From contig NZ_LFIP02000002.1 of NCBI RefSeq assembly GCF_001189235.2, positions 434,411 to 498,410 on the forward strand: 64,000 nucleotides of DNA. Direction: 5' to 3'. Within the stretch, counting starts at the first letter, position 1, and each line of letters opens with the position of its first letter. Source of the DNA: Bradyrhizobium embrapense. Lineage in GTDB: Bacteria > Pseudomonadota > Alphaproteobacteria > Rhizobiales > Xanthobacteraceae. Both the position numbers and the translations under genes were made by a program. Positions 8,361 to 18,070 of this stretch are shown here, piece by piece. The notes below the pieces were generated by a model. It saw nothing but the letters and a program-made list of their open reading frames with translations. It was not told the origin of the DNA and did not search any database.

Positions 8361-10016
8361 ATGTATGCTTATGACGAACTCGACCGCACGCTGATCAACG
8401 AGCGTGTTTCGGAATTCCGCGACCAGGTGAAGCGCCGCCTCTCCGGCGAGCTCACCGAGGACGAATTCAAGATCCTGCGCCTGCAGAACGGCGTGTACTT
8501 GCAGCTGCACGCCTACATGTTCCGCGTCGCGATCCCCTACGGCACGCTGTCGTCGAAGCAGCTGCGCCGGCTCGCCCATGTCGCGCGCCGCTACGATCGC
8601 GGCTATGGCCACTTCACCACGCGGCAGAACATCCAGTTCAACTGGATCAAGCTCGCCGAGCTGCCGGATGCGCTGGCCGATCTCGCCGAGGTCGGCATTC
8701 ACGCGATGCAGACCTCCGGCAACAACATGCGCAACGTCACCTCGGACCAGTGGGCCGGCGTCGCGCCGGGCGAGATCGAGGATCCGCGGATCTGGTCGGA
8801 GCTGATCCGCCAGCACACCACGCTGCATCCGGAATTCTCGTTCCTGCCGCGCAAGTTCAAGATCGCGATCACCGCTGCCGAGCACGACCGCGCCGCGATC
8901 AAGATCCACGACATCGGGCTTCGCCTGCACAAGAACGCCGACGGCGAGACCGGCTTCGAGGTGCTGGTCGGCGGCGGCCTCGGCCGCACCCCGTTCATCG
9001 CCAAGACCATCAAGCCGTTCGTCCCCGGCCGCGATATCCTGAGCTACATCGAGGCGATCCTGCGCGTCTACAACCAGTACGGCCGCCGCGACAACATCTA
9101 CAAGGCACGTATCAAGATCCTGGTGCACGAGCTCGGCATCGAGAAGTTCGCCAAGGAGGTCGAGGAGGAGTGGAAGGCGATGGGCGATGTCGGGCTGACG
9201 CTCGATCACGCCGCCATCGAGGAGGTGCGCTCGCGGTTCTCCTATCCGGCTTACGAAAAGCTGCCGCACATGCCGGACGAGCTGAAGCAGGCCGCGCATG
9301 ACAAGCTGTTCGAGCGCTGGCGCAAGAACTCGGTGTCGCCGCACAAGGTGCAGGGCTATTCGATCGTGACGCTTTCGCTGAAGCCGGTCGGCGGTCCGCC
9401 CGGCGATGCCACCGCCGAGCAGATGGATGCGGTCGCCGACCTCGCCGACAAATATTCGTTCGGCGAGATCCGCGTCGGTCACGAGCAGAACCTGGCGCTG
9501 CCGCACGTCGCCAAGCGCGACCTGCCGGCCCTGTTCAAGGCGCTCGACCGCCTCGGCCTCGCGACGCCGAACGTCAACCTCGTCACCGACATCATCGCCT
9601 GCCCGGGGCTGGACTACTGCTCGCTGGCCAATGCGCGCTCGATCCCGATCGCGCAGGAGCTGACGCGCCGGTTCGCCAACCACGACACCGCCGATCTGAT
9701 CGGTCGGCTGCACATCAACATCTCCGGCTGCATCAATGCCTGCGGCCATCACCATGTCGGCCACATCGGCATTCTCGGCGTCGAGAAGAACGGCGAGGAG
9801 TTCTACCAGATCACGATCGGCGGCCGCGCCGACGAGAACGCGCAGTTGGGCACCTTGATCGGCCCGGCCGTTCCCTATGCGGAAGTCGCCGACGTGATCG
9901 AAGACATTGTCGAAGCCTATCTCGCGCTGCGCGACCGTCCCGAGGAATTGTTCGTCGATACGGTGAAGCGTCTGGGCGTCGAGCCTATCAGGGAGCGGGT
10001 CTATGCCACTCGTTAA
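8361..10016 (+). CDS. cysI: Nitrite/sulfite reductase family hemoprotein (assimilatory sulfite reductase)
   Basis: A 551-residue siroheme/[4Fe-4S] reductase that takes sulfite to sulfide with six electrons. The two ferredoxin-like half-domains and the siroheme-binding domains are in the normal order: RRYDRGYGHFTTRQNIQ and NNMRNVTSD in the first half; in the second, CPGLDYC and then the NISGCINACGHH signature supply the four cluster and heme-bridging cysteines. It follows a DUF2849 gene by 27 bp and overlaps the DUF934 gene by 14 bp. There is no flavoprotein (cysJ) gene nearby, so the electron donor is probably ferredoxin. Context (cysG, cysH) favours sulfite over nitrite. Confidence 0.92.
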   Translation: MYAYDELDRTLINERVSEFRDQVKRRLSGELTEDEFKILRLQNGVYLQLHAYMFRVAIPYGTLSSKQLRRLAHVARRYDRGYGHFTTRQNIQFNWIKLAELPDALADLAEVGIHAMQTSGNNMRNVTSDQWAGVAPGEIEDPRIWSELIRQHTTLHPEFSFLPRKFKIAITAAEHDRAAIKIHDIGLRLHKNADGETGFEVLVGGGLGRTPFIAKTIKPFVPGRDILSYIEAILRVYNQYGRRDNIYKARIKILVHELGIEKFAKEVEEEWKAMGDVGLTLDHAAIEEVRSRFSYPAYEKLPHMPDELKQAAHDKLFERWRKNSVSPHKVQGYSIVTLSLKPVGGPPGDATAEQMDAVADLADKYSFGEIRVGHEQNLALPHVAKRDLPALFKALDRLGLATPNVNLVTDIIACPGLDYCSLANARSIPIAQELTRRFANHDTADLIGRLHINISGCINACGHHHVGHIGILGVEKNGEEFYQITIGGRADENAQLGTLIGPAVPYAEVADVIEDIVEAYLALRDRPEELFVDTVKRLGVEPIRERVYATR

Positions 10017-10518
10017 GCAGGGAAGAATCACGACCGACCTGTTCGTCCACGTCGCCGACGGCGCCGAACTGCCCGGCGACGGCGCGGTGCTGGTGACGGC
10101 CGAGCGCTTTCTCGCCGATCCCGAGGCGCTGCTGCGCCGCACCGGCAAGGTCGGCGTGATCTGGCCGAACAACCGGAGCCTCGACGAACTGGTGCCGCAT
10201 CTCGATCGTTTGGCCTCGGTCGCGCTGGTGTTCCCGACCTTCCGCGACGGCCGTGCCTACAGCCAGGCGCGCCTGCTGCGCGAGCGCCATGGCTATGATG
10301 GCGAGCTGCGCGCCACCGGGCAGATCCTGCGCGACCAGTTCGTGTTCATGGCGCGCGCCGGCTTCGACGCCTTCGAGGTGAAGAAGGACGCCGACGCCGA
10401 TGCGTTCGCCGCGACCATGAAGCGCTATTCGGTGTTCTACCAGCCGACCGGCGACGGCCGCGTCACCGCACTCAACCGCCGCATGCAGCTGCGTCACTCG
10501 GAGAGCGCCGGCCAGTGA
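10003..10518 (+). CDS. DUF934 domain protein, sulfite-reductase operon
   Basis: A 171-residue soluble protein. The C-terminal two thirds (VGVIWPNNRSLDELVPHLDRL, VFPTFRDGRAYSQARLLRER, LRATGQILRDQFVFMARAGF) is the DUF934 signature, a family nearly always beside cysI or cysH in proteobacteria. The start ATG overlaps the end of cysI and has AGGGAG upstream; the end overlaps cysH. The family is described as an oxidoreductase-linked protein of unknown mechanism. I infer a role in sulfite reduction, for instance electron delivery or assembly; the sequence has no cysteines that would hold a redox cluster. Confidence 0.88.
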   Translation: MPLVKQGRITTDLFVHVADGAELPGDGAVLVTAERFLADPEALLRRTGKVGVIWPNNRSLDELVPHLDRLASVALVFPTFRDGRAYSQARLLRERHGYDGELRATGQILRDQFVFMARAGFDAFEVKKDADADAFAATMKRYSVFYQPTGDGRVTALNRRMQLRHSESAGQ

Positions 10519-11243
10519 ACACACTTGCACCAGAGCTCGCAGTGGCGCCGGCCGCATTGCCCGCGGCCGATGCGCTCGATCGCGCGCTGCGCAAGGCATC
10601 GCCCGCCGAGATAATCGCCGCCGCATTGAAGACGGTCGGCCGCGACAAGCTGGCGCTGGTGTCGTCATTCGGCACCGAGTCCGCCGCGCTGCTCAAGGTG
10701 ATGGCGGATGTCGATCCGGCGATCCCGGTGGTGTTCCTCGACACCGGCTGGCTGTTCGAGGAGACGCTGGCCTATCGCGACACGCTGATCAAGACGCTTG
10801 GCCTCACCGACGTGCGCTCGATCAAGCCCGACGAAGAGGCGCTGTCGCGTCTCGATCCGGACCGCGAGCTGTGGTTCAGCGATCCCGACGCCTGCTGCCG
10901 CATCCGCAAGGTGGAGCCCTTGGCGCGCGCGTTGAAGCCGTTCGCCGGCTGGATCAACGGCCGCAAGCGCTTCCAGGGCGGTGCCCGTGCCGATATTCCG
11001 GTCGTCGAGGACGACGGCGTCAGGCTGAAATTCAATCCGTTTGCCAACGTCTCGCGCGAGGAGATCGAGGCGATCTACGCGCTCGGCGGACTGCCGTCGC
11101 ATCCACTTGTCGCATCGGGATATCAGTCGGTCGGGTGTATGCCTTGCTCGAGCCGGTCCGCAGCCGGCGAGGATGCGCGCGACGGCCGCTGGCGCGGCCG
11201 CGGCAAGACCGAATGCGGCATCCATACAATGAAGATGTCGTAG
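10515..11243 (+). CDS. cysH: Adenylyl-sulfate (APS-type) reductase CysH
   Basis: A 242-residue thioredoxin-dependent reductase releasing sulfite. The PP-loop-like motif is SSFGTESAALL; KRFQGG follows at 151-156, and ECGIH near the end (Cys234) is the catalytic cysteine motif. Cys127-Cys128 and Cys208/Cys211 (CC and CMPC) are the four ligands of the [4Fe-4S] cluster that marks APS reductases; classical PAPS reductases lack them. It should therefore use APS directly, although the neighbouring CysNC can also make PAPS. The GTG start overlaps the previous gene by 4 bp (GTGA). It ends the cysG operon before a stable hairpin at 11261-11290. Confidence 0.93.
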   Translation: MNTLAPELAVAPAALPAADALDRALRKASPAEIIAAALKTVGRDKLALVSSFGTESAALLKVMADVDPAIPVVFLDTGWLFEETLAYRDTLIKTLGLTDVRSIKPDEEALSRLDPDRELWFSDPDACCRIRKVEPLARALKPFAGWINGRKRFQGGARADIPVVEDDGVRLKFNPFANVSREEIEAIYALGGLPSHPLVASGYQSVGCMPCSSRSAAGEDARDGRWRGRGKTECGIHTMKMS

Positions 11244-11260
11244 GGCACGACGCTAGGGGC

Positions 11261-11290
11261 TCGATCGCGATGATCATCCATCGCAATCGA
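11261..11290 (+). terminator. Hairpin after cysH (no T-tract)
   Basis: TCGATCGCGATG and CATCGCAATCGA pair over 12 positions with one mismatch around the loop ATCATC. It lies 18 bases beyond the cysH stop and ahead of the sbp promoter region. No run of T follows, so it may be a processing or stabilising structure, not an intrinsic terminator. Confidence 0.4.
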
Positions 11291-11360
11291 GCGACGCGAC
11301 AAAGCCTTCGCAGCGCAGCGGCTTCGTAGCACAAGCGCGCTGCGCCGCCGAAAACAAAGA

Positions 11361-11401
11361 AAACCGGTTTCGTTGACTTAAAGCCACTTCGCCGTGAGTT
11401 A
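11361..11401 (+). promoter_or_regulatory. Candidate promoter/operator of the sulfate transporter operon
   Basis: AAACCGGTTT at 11361-11370 is a perfect 10-base palindrome and directly abuts TTGACT at 11373-11378, a good -35 hexamer. Seventeen bases further the sequence GAGTTA is a poor -10, so the promoter call is tentative. It sits 46-86 bases ahead of the sbp start, in a 203-bp gap that separates the transporter genes from cysH. Confidence 0.3.
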
Positions 11402-11446
11402 TGTCTTGTTTGTTCCCTGACATTCTCAGGTTGAATGGAGACCGAA

Positions 11447-12436
11447 ATGATCCGTCGTTTGCTGCCGCTGGTCGCGGGATTATTGTGGGCGAGCTCGGCC
11501 TTTGCGGCCGACTATTCGCTGCTGAACGTGTCCTACGACCCGACGCGCGAACTCTATGTCGACTTCAACAAGGCGTTCGCCGCGGCCTACCAGAAGGAAA
11601 CCGGCAAGAGCGTCGAGATCAAACAGTCGCATAACGGATCGGGTGCGTCCTCGCGCAGCGTGATCGACGGCTTGCAGGCCGATGTCGTCACCCTGGCGCT
11701 GGCCTACGACATCGACGCGATTGCAGCCAAGGGCCTGATCGCCGCTGATTGGCAGAAGCGGCTGCCGCTGAACGCCTCGCCCTACACGTCGACCATCGTC
11801 TTCCTGGTCCGGAAGGGCAATCCCAAGGGGATCAAGGATTGGGATGATTTGATCAAGCCCGGCGTTGCCGTGATCACGCCGAACCCGAAGACCTCGGGTG
11901 GCGCGCGCTGGAACTATCTGGCTGCCTGGGGCTACGCGCAGAAGAAGTTCGGTTCGACCGACAAGGCGAAGAAATTCGTCGCCGACCTCTACCAGAACGT
12001 CCCGGTGCTCGACACCGGCGCGCGCGGCTCGACCGTGACCTTCGTCGAGCGCGGCGTCGGCGACGTGCTGCTCGCCTGGGAGAACGAAGCTTTCCTGGCG
12101 CTGCGCGAATTCGGTGCGGACAAGTTCGAGATCGTGGCGCCGCCGCAGTCGATCCTGGCCGAACCGCCGGTCGCCGTCGTCGATAAGGTTGCCGATCAAA
12201 AGGGTACCCGCGCCGTCGCCGAGGCTTATCTGAAATACTGGTACACCAAGGAAGGCCAGGAGATCGCCGCGCGCAATTCTTACCGGCCACGCGATCCGGA
12301 GATCGCCAAGGAGTACGAAAAATCCTTCGCCAAGGTCGAACTTTTCACCATCGACGACGTTTTCGGTGGTTGGACCAAGGCGCAGAAGGAGCACTTCGCC
12401 GAGGGCGGCATCTTCGATCAGATCTACAAGAACTGA
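11447..12436 (+). CDS. sbp: Sulfate ABC transporter substrate-binding protein
   Basis: Periplasmic receptor that delivers sulfate to CysTWA. The 329-residue protein starts with a clear signal peptide ([20 protein letters not shown], cleavage before [17 protein letters not shown]). [34 protein letters not shown], and [17 protein letters not shown] are hallmarks of the sulfate/thiosulfate-binding family. The ATG at 11447 is chosen over one at 11435 because GGAG lies six bases before it and the signal peptide then has normal length. First gene of the sbp-cysT-cysW-cysA operon. Confidence 0.95.
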   Translation: MIRRLLPLVAGLLWASSAFAADYSLLNVSYDPTRELYVDFNKAFAAAYQKETGKSVEIKQSHNGSGASSRSVIDGLQADVVTLALAYDIDAIAAKGLIAADWQKRLPLNASPYTSTIVFLVRKGNPKGIKDWDDLIKPGVAVITPNPKTSGGARWNYLAAWGYAQKKFGSTDKAKKFVADLYQNVPVLDTGARGSTVTFVERGVGDVLLAWENEAFLALREFGADKFEIVAPPQSILAEPPVAVVDKVADQKGTRAVAEAYLKYWYTKEGQEIAARNSYRPRDPEIAKEYEKSFAKVELFTIDDVFGGWTKAQKEHFAEGGIFDQIYKN

Positions 12437-12469
12437 GCGTGATCTAGCCCGGGTCGAACAGGGGGATAT

Positions 12470-13306
12470 GTGAGCACAGCGGTTGCAAGGCGCAGCACCC
12501 TGCCGGGGTTCGGTCTCACCATGGGACTGACCCTGACATGGCTCTCCGTCATCATCCTGATTCCGCTGGCTGCGCTGTTCCTCAAGACCTTCGAGCTCAG
12601 TCTCGATCAATTCTGGAGCATCGTCACCAGCCGCCGCACCCTGAACGCGCTGAAGATTTCGTTTGGGCTTTCGTTTGCGGCCGCCTGCGTCAATCTGGTG
12701 ACGGGCACCATCATCGTCTGGGCGCTCGTGCGCTACCGCTTTCCGGGCCGGCGGCTGTTCGATGCGATCGTCGATATTCCGTTCGCGCTGCCGACGGCGG
12801 TCGCCGGCGTCGCGCTGACGCAGCTGTTCGCCCAGAAGGGCTGGCTCGGCGCGCCGCTCGCCGAGCTCGGCATCAAGGTCGCGTTCACGCCGATCGGCAT
12901 CTTCATCGCGATGATCTTCATCGGCATTCCCTTCGTGGTGCGCACGGTGCAGCCGGTGCTGATCGATCTCGATCCCGAGATCGAGGAAGCGGCGGCGAGC
13001 CTTGGGGCCAATCGCTGGCACACCGTGTTTCGCGTCATCCTGCCGAGCCTGATCCCGGCGCTGCTCACCGGATTTGCGCTCGCCTTCGCCCGCGCCATCG
13101 GTGAATACGGCTCGGTGATCTTCATCGCCGGCAATCTGCCGAACGTGTCCGAGATCGCGCCGCTCCTGATCGTGATCCGGCTGTCCGAATTCCGCTATGC
13201 CGATGCCACCGCGATCGCAGTCGTGATGCTGGTCGCCTCGTTCCTGATCATCTTCCTGATCAACCGCCTGCAGCGCTGGGCGCAAGCCCGCATCCCCGTG
13301 CATTGA
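12470..13306 (+). CDS. cysT: Sulfate ABC transporter permease CysT
   Basis: A 278-residue inner-membrane permease with six hydrophobic segments and the binding-protein-dependent transport (EAA-like) loop [23 protein letters not shown] near the centre, where it meets the CysA ATPase. [16 protein letters not shown] is typical of CysT/CysU. The start is GTG at 12470, preceded by GGGGG; the ATG two bases earlier is in another frame and stops at once. It lies 33 bp after sbp and forms the heterodimeric channel with CysW. Confidence 0.94.
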   Translation: MSTAVARRSTLPGFGLTMGLTLTWLSVIILIPLAALFLKTFELSLDQFWSIVTSRRTLNALKISFGLSFAAACVNLVTGTIIVWALVRYRFPGRRLFDAIVDIPFALPTAVAGVALTQLFAQKGWLGAPLAELGIKVAFTPIGIFIAMIFIGIPFVVRTVQPVLIDLDPEIEEAAASLGANRWHTVFRVILPSLIPALLTGFALAFARAIGEYGSVIFIAGNLPNVSEIAPLLIVIRLSEFRYADATAIAVVMLVASFLIIFLINRLQRWAQARIPVH

Positions 13307-13317
13307 GGTCTCAGGAT

Positions 13318-14280
13318 ATGTCGATGCAGACCGGATTGGCGACCTCGACCACACAGCTGCGGACCTACGCGCCCGCGACCGATGTCAGCGTCGCAGCGCC
13401 TGCGCCGCGGCTCGATGTCGCGCGTACCGAGCCGGTCACCACGCTGCGCAATCCGCGCACCGAGCCGGGTCCGATCCGCCTCATCATCATCGCGCTCGCG
13501 ATCGCCTTCCTCAGCGTCTTCGTGGTGCTGCCGCTGGTCGTCGTATTTGCCTCGGCGTTATCGAAGGGCGTCGTCGCCTATTTCGCGGCGCTGGCCGAGC
13601 CCGAGGCGCTCGCCGCGATCAAGCTGACGCTCTTGATCGCCGCGATCTCGGTCATGCTCAACCTGGTGTTCGGCGTGGTAGCGGCCTGGGCGATCTCGAA
13701 ATTCGAATTCAACGGCAAGACCTTCCTGATCACGCTGATCGACCTGCCGTTCTCGGTCTCGCCGGTGATCTCGGGTCTGGTGTTCGTGCTGCTGTTCGGC
13801 GCTCAGGGCTATTTGGGTCCATGGCTGCAGGCGCACAACGTCCACATCCTGTTCGCGGTGCCCGGTATCGCGCTGGCGACGATCTTCGTCACTTTCCCGT
13901 TCGTGGCGCGCGCGCTGATCCCCCTGATGCAGGAGCAGGGCACCCAGGAGGAGGAGGCGGCGATCTCGCTCGGCGCCTCCGGCCTGCAGACCTTCTTCCG
14001 CGTCACGCTGCCCAACATCAAATGGGGCCTGCTCTACGGCGTTCTGCTCTGCAACGCGCGCGCGATGGGCGAGTTCGGCGCGGTGTCCGTCGTCTCCGGC
14101 CACATCCGCGGCGAGACCAACACGATGCCGCTCCTGGTCGAGATTCTCTACAACGAATATCAGTTCGTGGCGTCGTTCGCGATCGCATCGCTGCTGGCGA
14201 TGCTGGCGCTGATCACGCTGGTGGCGAAGACCGTTCTCGAGCGGCGGCTCGACGAGGCAGAGGTGCCCGATGGCGATTGA
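13318..14280 (+). CDS. cysW: Sulfate ABC transporter permease CysW
   Basis: A 320-residue permease, second half of the sulfate channel. After an unusually long polar N-terminus of about 55 residues ([16 protein letters not shown] onward) come six membrane segments, with [20 protein letters not shown] and the loop [22 protein letters not shown]. The ATG at 13318 has GAGG upstream at 13305-13308; an in-frame TTG at 13303 overlaps the cysT stop and seems less likely. The gene end overlaps cysA by 11 bp. Confidence 0.93.
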   Translation: MSMQTGLATSTTQLRTYAPATDVSVAAPAPRLDVARTEPVTTLRNPRTEPGPIRLIIIALAIAFLSVFVVLPLVVVFASALSKGVVAYFAALAEPEALAAIKLTLLIAAISVMLNLVFGVVAAWAISKFEFNGKTFLITLIDLPFSVSPVISGLVFVLLFGAQGYLGPWLQAHNVHILFAVPGIALATIFVTFPFVARALIPLMQEQGTQEEEAAISLGASGLQTFFRVTLPNIKWGLLYGVLLCNARAMGEFGAVSVVSGHIRGETNTMPLLVEILYNEYQFVASFAIASLLAMLALITLVAKTVLERRLDEAEVPDGD

Positions 14281-15319
14281 AGTCAAGAATATCGTAAAGC
14301 GGTTCGGCAGCTTCGCCGCGCTCGACAATGTCGATCTCAAGGTCGCCGATGGCGAGCTGTTGGCGCTGCTCGGCCCGTCCGGCTCCGGCAAGACGACGCT
14401 GCTGCGGATCATCGCAGGGCTCGACTGGCCCGACGCCGGCGAGGTCGCGATCGACGGCGAGAACGCGCTCTCGCGCGGCGCCAGCGAGCGCCAGGTCGGA
14501 TTCGTGTTTCAGCACTATGCTTTGTTCCGCCACATGACGGTGTTCGAGAACGTCGCCTTCGGCCTGCGCGTGCAGCCGCGCGCGATCCGCAAGGACGAGG
14601 CGACGATCCGCGCCCGCGTCAAGAACCTGCTCGATCTGGTGCAGCTCGATTGGCTCGCCAACCGCTATCCCAGCCAATTGTCCGGCGGCCAGCGGCAGCG
14701 CATCGCGCTGGCGCGTGCGCTCGCGATCGAGCCGCGGATCCTGCTGCTCGACGAGCCGTTCGGCGCGCTCGACGCCAAGGTGCGCAAGGAGCTCCGGCAA
14801 TGGCTGCGCTCGCTGCACAACGAGATCCACGTCACCTCGATCTTCGTCACCCACGACCAGGAGGAGGCGCTCGAAGTCGCCAACCGCGTCGTGGTGATGG
14901 ACAAGGGCAAGATCGAGCAGATCGGCTCGCCCGGCGAGGTCTATGACAATCCGGCGACCGCCTTCGTGCACGGCTTCATCGGCGAATCCATCGTGCTGCC
15001 GGTCGACGTGGCCGGCGACGCGGTGCGGCTGGACGGCCGTCCCTTGAACATTCCCGCCTTGGGCGCCGCGTCCGGCGCGGCCAAGCTGTTCGTCCGCCGC
15101 CACGACATGGCGGTCGGTCCGGCGGGAACCGGGGCCCTGGAAGGCGCCATCCGGCATGTCCGCTCGTTCGGTCCGATCCAGCGCGCCGAGGTGGCCCTCG
15201 CCGGCAGCGAGGGCAAGACTGTGATCGAGATCGACGCCCCTCGCGACCGCGAGTTGCAGGCCGGCGAAATCGTCTCGCTGCAGCCCCGCCGCTACCGGAT
15301 ATTTGCCGCCCAGGGGTAA
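14270..15319 (+). CDS. cysA: Sulfate/thiosulfate ABC transporter ATP-binding protein CysA
   Basis: A 349-residue ATPase powering sulfate import. Walker A is GPSGSGKTT at 35-43, the signature is [16 protein letters not shown], Walker B is [13 protein letters not shown], and the switch histidine lies in [12 protein letters not shown]. Residues from about 240 form the TOBE-like regulatory domain ([14 protein letters not shown]). It overlaps cysW by 11 bp and closes the transport operon; no clear terminator follows. Confidence 0.95.
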   Translation: MAIEVKNIVKRFGSFAALDNVDLKVADGELLALLGPSGSGKTTLLRIIAGLDWPDAGEVAIDGENALSRGASERQVGFVFQHYALFRHMTVFENVAFGLRVQPRAIRKDEATIRARVKNLLDLVQLDWLANRYPSQLSGGQRQRIALARALAIEPRILLLDEPFGALDAKVRKELRQWLRSLHNEIHVTSIFVTHDQEEALEVANRVVVMDKGKIEQIGSPGEVYDNPATAFVHGFIGESIVLPVDVAGDAVRLDGRPLNIPALGAASGAAKLFVRRHDMAVGPAGTGALEGAIRHVRSFGPIQRAEVALAGSEGKTVIEIDAPRDRELQAGEIVSLQPRRYRIFAAQG

Positions 15320-15465
15320 CGCCCAAACGCTGCTTCAAACACCCCCCTGAAAAGTCTCGTAGCCTGGGGATCGGTGGCTATTGATGGCCAAAAGTTAGCC
15401 CCTGTTCACCATTCAGCCACGGTTGGTATGCAACAACGGCGGGCCAACCTTGGGGGTTTTCAGTA

Positions 15466-15963
15466 GTGAAACGGACGACGGTCGCCCTGTTCGGGCTTCT
15501 GGTGCTTGCCGGCTGCGGCACAGAGACCAAAATCCCGGAAGAACCGGCCATGTATCTCAACATGGCGCAGCCCGGCGCCGTGCTGGACAGCCAGGCGGCT
15601 GCGATCATGTTCTCGCAGTACCGCCAGAACAATGGCCTCGGCACCGTCGTTGTCGATCCCGATCTGACCAGGCTCGCCGAGCAGCAATCGCAGGCGATGG
15701 CCGCCCGCAACAAGATGGACCATGATGTGAAGGCCCCGCTCGGCAAGCGGCTGGAGGCCGGGGGCTACCCGGCAACCGTCGCGGTCGAAAACATCTCGGC
15801 CGGCTATCACACCTTGGCGGAAGCCTTTTCGGGCTGGCGCGATTCACCGCCGCACAAGGCCAATATGCTGAAGAGCGGTGTCACAAAAATGGGCATCGCG
15901 GCCGTCTATGCTCCGAATACCAAATACAAGGTGTTCTGGACGCTCATTTTGGCGGCAACCTGA
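15466..15963 (+). CDS. CAP (SCP/PR1)-domain lipoprotein
   Basis: A 165-residue probable lipoprotein: MKRTTVALFGLLVLAGCGTET carries a lipobox LAGC with Cys17. The rest is a bacterial CAP domain: RLAEQQSQAMAARNKMDH, VAVENISAGYHTLAEAFSGWRDSPPHKANML and KMGIAAVYAP match the conserved His, Glu and HxxNML elements. The start is GTG with GGGGG about nine bases upstream. Bacterial CAP proteins are secreted or surface proteins of mostly unknown function, some binding lipids or cell wall. It stands alone between cysA and the patatin gene. Confidence 0.85.
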   Translation: MKRTTVALFGLLVLAGCGTETKIPEEPAMYLNMAQPGAVLDSQAAAIMFSQYRQNNGLGTVVVDPDLTRLAEQQSQAMAARNKMDHDVKAPLGKRLEAGGYPATVAVENISAGYHTLAEAFSGWRDSPPHKANMLKSGVTKMGIAAVYAPNTKYKVFWTLILAAT

Positions 15964-16069
15964 CCCGCGATAAATTCCGCGTGAACTCCCTTCCGCTTCT
16001 CGTTGATTGACGCCGCTGCGAACAGCCGCCACGGTGCGGCCTCAAGTCATTTGAACCGAACGGTTACGA

Positions 16070-17239
16070 ATGGATACTTCGGATTCCGCGCCCGGCTCGA
16101 CGCCGGCGCAAGCGCAGCGGGTGCTGGTTCTCCAGGGCGGCGGTGCGCTCGGCTCCTATCAGGCCGGCGCCTTCCAGGCGCTCTGCCATGCAGGCTTCGA
16201 GCCGGAATGGATCGCCGGCATCTCGATCGGCGCCATCAATGCCGCGATCATCGCCGGCAACGAGCCGGACCAGCGCGTGCCGCGGCTGAAGGAATTCTGG
16301 GAGATGGTGTCGGCGCCGGTGCCGTGGAATCCGGTCTCCAAACATGAGCGCGCCCGCTCGCTGTTCAACGAGACCTCTGCCGCCATCATCGCGACCTTCG
16401 GCGTGCCCGGGTTTTTCACGCCGCGGATTCCGCCGGCGCCGCTGTGGCCGCCCGGCAGCTCGCAGTCGCTGAGCTATTACGACACCGCGCCCCTGAAGAA
16501 GACGCTGGAGCGTCTCGTCGACTTCGATCGCATCAACGATCTGAAGACGCGGCTGTCGGTCGGCGCGGTCGGCGTCACCTCGGGCAACTTCCGCTATTTC
16601 GACAATTACGAGTTCAAGAAGCTCGGCAAGAGGATCGGCCCCGAACACATCATGGCATCGGGCGCGCTGCCGCCGGGCTTTCCCGCCGTCGTGATCGAGG
16701 GCGAGCATTACTGGGACGGCGGCATCGCCTCCAACACGCCGCTCGACTTCGTGCTCGATGAGGAGACCAGCCGCGATCTCCTGATCTTCCAGGTCGACCT
16801 GTTCAGCGCGCGCGGGCCGTTGCCCGAGACGCTGCTGGAGGCCGCCGAGCGCGAAAAGGACATCCGCTATTCCAGCCGGACGCGGATGAACACCGACAAG
16901 AACAGGCAGATCCACAACGCGCGCATGGCGGTGCGCGACCTGATCGGCAAGCTGCCCGATTACCTGAAGAACGATCCGTCGGTCGAACTGCTGCGCAAGG
17001 CGTCCAAGGAGAACACCGTCACGGTGGTTCACCTGATCTACAAGAGCAAGAATTACGAGTCCTCGTCGAAGGACTACGACTTCTCCCATGTTGCGATGGT
17101 CGAGCATTGGGGCGCGGGCGTTCGCGACGTGCATTTGTCGATGCGTCACAAAGAATGGCTAGAACGCCCGCAGTCCGGGGAAACCATGGTGACTTACGAT
17201 CTCACGGGGGATGAACCCACACCCCCCGCAAGCAAATAG
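16070..17239 (+). CDS. Patatin-like phospholipase family protein (DUF3734 type)
   Basis: A 389-residue lipid acyl hydrolase. LQGGGALGSYQAG (about 21-33) is the oxyanion glycine loop, GISIG at 50-54 holds the nucleophile Ser52, and YWDGGIASNTP supplies the dyad aspartate. The C-terminal third (IRYSSRTRMNTDKNRQIHNA, VVHLIYKSKNYESSSKDYDFS) belongs to the DUF3734 extension of this subfamily. No signal peptide is seen, so it acts in the cytoplasm. It ends 12 bp before 3-hydroxybutyrate dehydrogenase, so the two are probably co-transcribed; a role on polyhydroxybutyrate granules or in membrane lipid turnover is inference. Confidence 0.88.
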   Translation: MDTSDSAPGSTPAQAQRVLVLQGGGALGSYQAGAFQALCHAGFEPEWIAGISIGAINAAIIAGNEPDQRVPRLKEFWEMVSAPVPWNPVSKHERARSLFNETSAAIIATFGVPGFFTPRIPPAPLWPPGSSQSLSYYDTAPLKKTLERLVDFDRINDLKTRLSVGAVGVTSGNFRYFDNYEFKKLGKRIGPEHIMASGALPPGFPAVVIEGEHYWDGGIASNTPLDFVLDEETSRDLLIFQVDLFSARGPLPETLLEAAEREKDIRYSSRTRMNTDKNRQIHNARMAVRDLIGKLPDYLKNDPSVELLRKASKENTVTVVHLIYKSKNYESSSKDYDFSHVAMVEHWGAGVRDVHLSMRHKEWLERPQSGETMVTYDLTGDEPTPPASK

Positions 17240-17251
17240 GAGCGAAGAGCA

Positions 17252-18040
17252 ATGGGTACGTTGACAGGCAAGACCGCCGTTGTGACCGGCTCGACCAGCG
17301 GCATCGGATTGGCGTATGCGCGCGCCTTCGCCGGCGCCGGCGCCAATATCGTGCTCAACGGCATGGGCGTGCCGGCGGACATCGAGAAGGAGCGTTCCGG
17401 CATCGAGACCGACTTCAAGGTAAAGGCCGTGCATTCGCCGGCCGATATGACCAAGCCGGCCGAGATCGCCGACATGATCGCGCTTGGCGAGAAGACCTTC
17501 GGTTCGGTCGACATCCTCGTCAACAATGCCGGCATCCAGTTCGTGTCGCCGATCGAGGAATTCCCGCCGGAGAAGTGGGAAGCGATCATCGCGATCAATC
17601 TGTCGTCGGCGTTCTACGGCATCCGCGCCGCGGTGCCCGGCATGAAGAAGCGCGGCTGGGGCCGCATCATCAACACCGCCTCGGCGCACTCGCTGGTCGC
17701 CTCGCCGTTCAAGTCGGCCTATGTCTCGGCCAAGCACGGCATCGCCGGCCTTACCAAGACGGCGGCGCTCGAGCTCGCGCAGTTCAAGATCACCTGCAAT
17801 TGCATCTCGCCTGGCTATGTCTGGACGCCGCTGGTCGAGCACCAGATTCCGGAGACCATGAAGGCGCGCAACATGACCAAGGAGCAGGTCATCAAGGACG
17901 TGCTGCTCGCCGCCCAACCCACCAAGGAGTTCGTCACCTCCGAGCAGGTCGCAGCCCTCGCGCTGTTCCTGTGCGGCGACGATGCCGCGCAGATCACCGG
18001 CGCCAACCTCTCGATCGACGGCGGCTGGACCGCGGAGTAG
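17252..18040 (+). CDS. bdhA: 3-Hydroxybutyrate dehydrogenase
   Basis: A 262-residue classical short-chain dehydrogenase that oxidises D-3-hydroxybutyrate to acetoacetate with NAD. TGSTSGIGLAYARAF is the Rossmann glycine motif, NNAGIQFVSPIEEF and INLSSAFYGIRAAVPGMKKRGWGRIINTASAHSL follow, and YVSAKHG is the catalytic Tyr/Lys pair. NCISPGYVWTPLVEHQIPE and the C-terminal SIDGGWTAE are diagnostic of the 3-hydroxybutyrate group. AGGAGCGAAGAGCA precedes the ATG. It follows the patatin gene in one unit and is closed by the terminator at 18071-18107. Confidence 0.93.
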   Translation: MGTLTGKTAVVTGSTSGIGLAYARAFAGAGANIVLNGMGVPADIEKERSGIETDFKVKAVHSPADMTKPAEIADMIALGEKTFGSVDILVNNAGIQFVSPIEEFPPEKWEAIIAINLSSAFYGIRAAVPGMKKRGWGRIINTASAHSLVASPFKSAYVSAKHGIAGLTKTAALELAQFKITCNCISPGYVWTPLVEHQIPETMKARNMTKEQVIKDVLLAAQPTKEFVTSEQVAALALFLCGDDAAQITGANLSIDGGWTAE

Positions 18041-18070
18041 TTTTCCGGCGGGATTTGTCGGCCCAAGAAC

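Noticed and set aside
8352..10172. A roughly 600-codon minus-strand frame opposite the sulfite reductase gene
   Set aside because: No domains or start signal; the plus-strand reductase is certain.
15320..15465. A terminator after cysA
   Set aside because: No stable stem followed by T residues is present in the gap.
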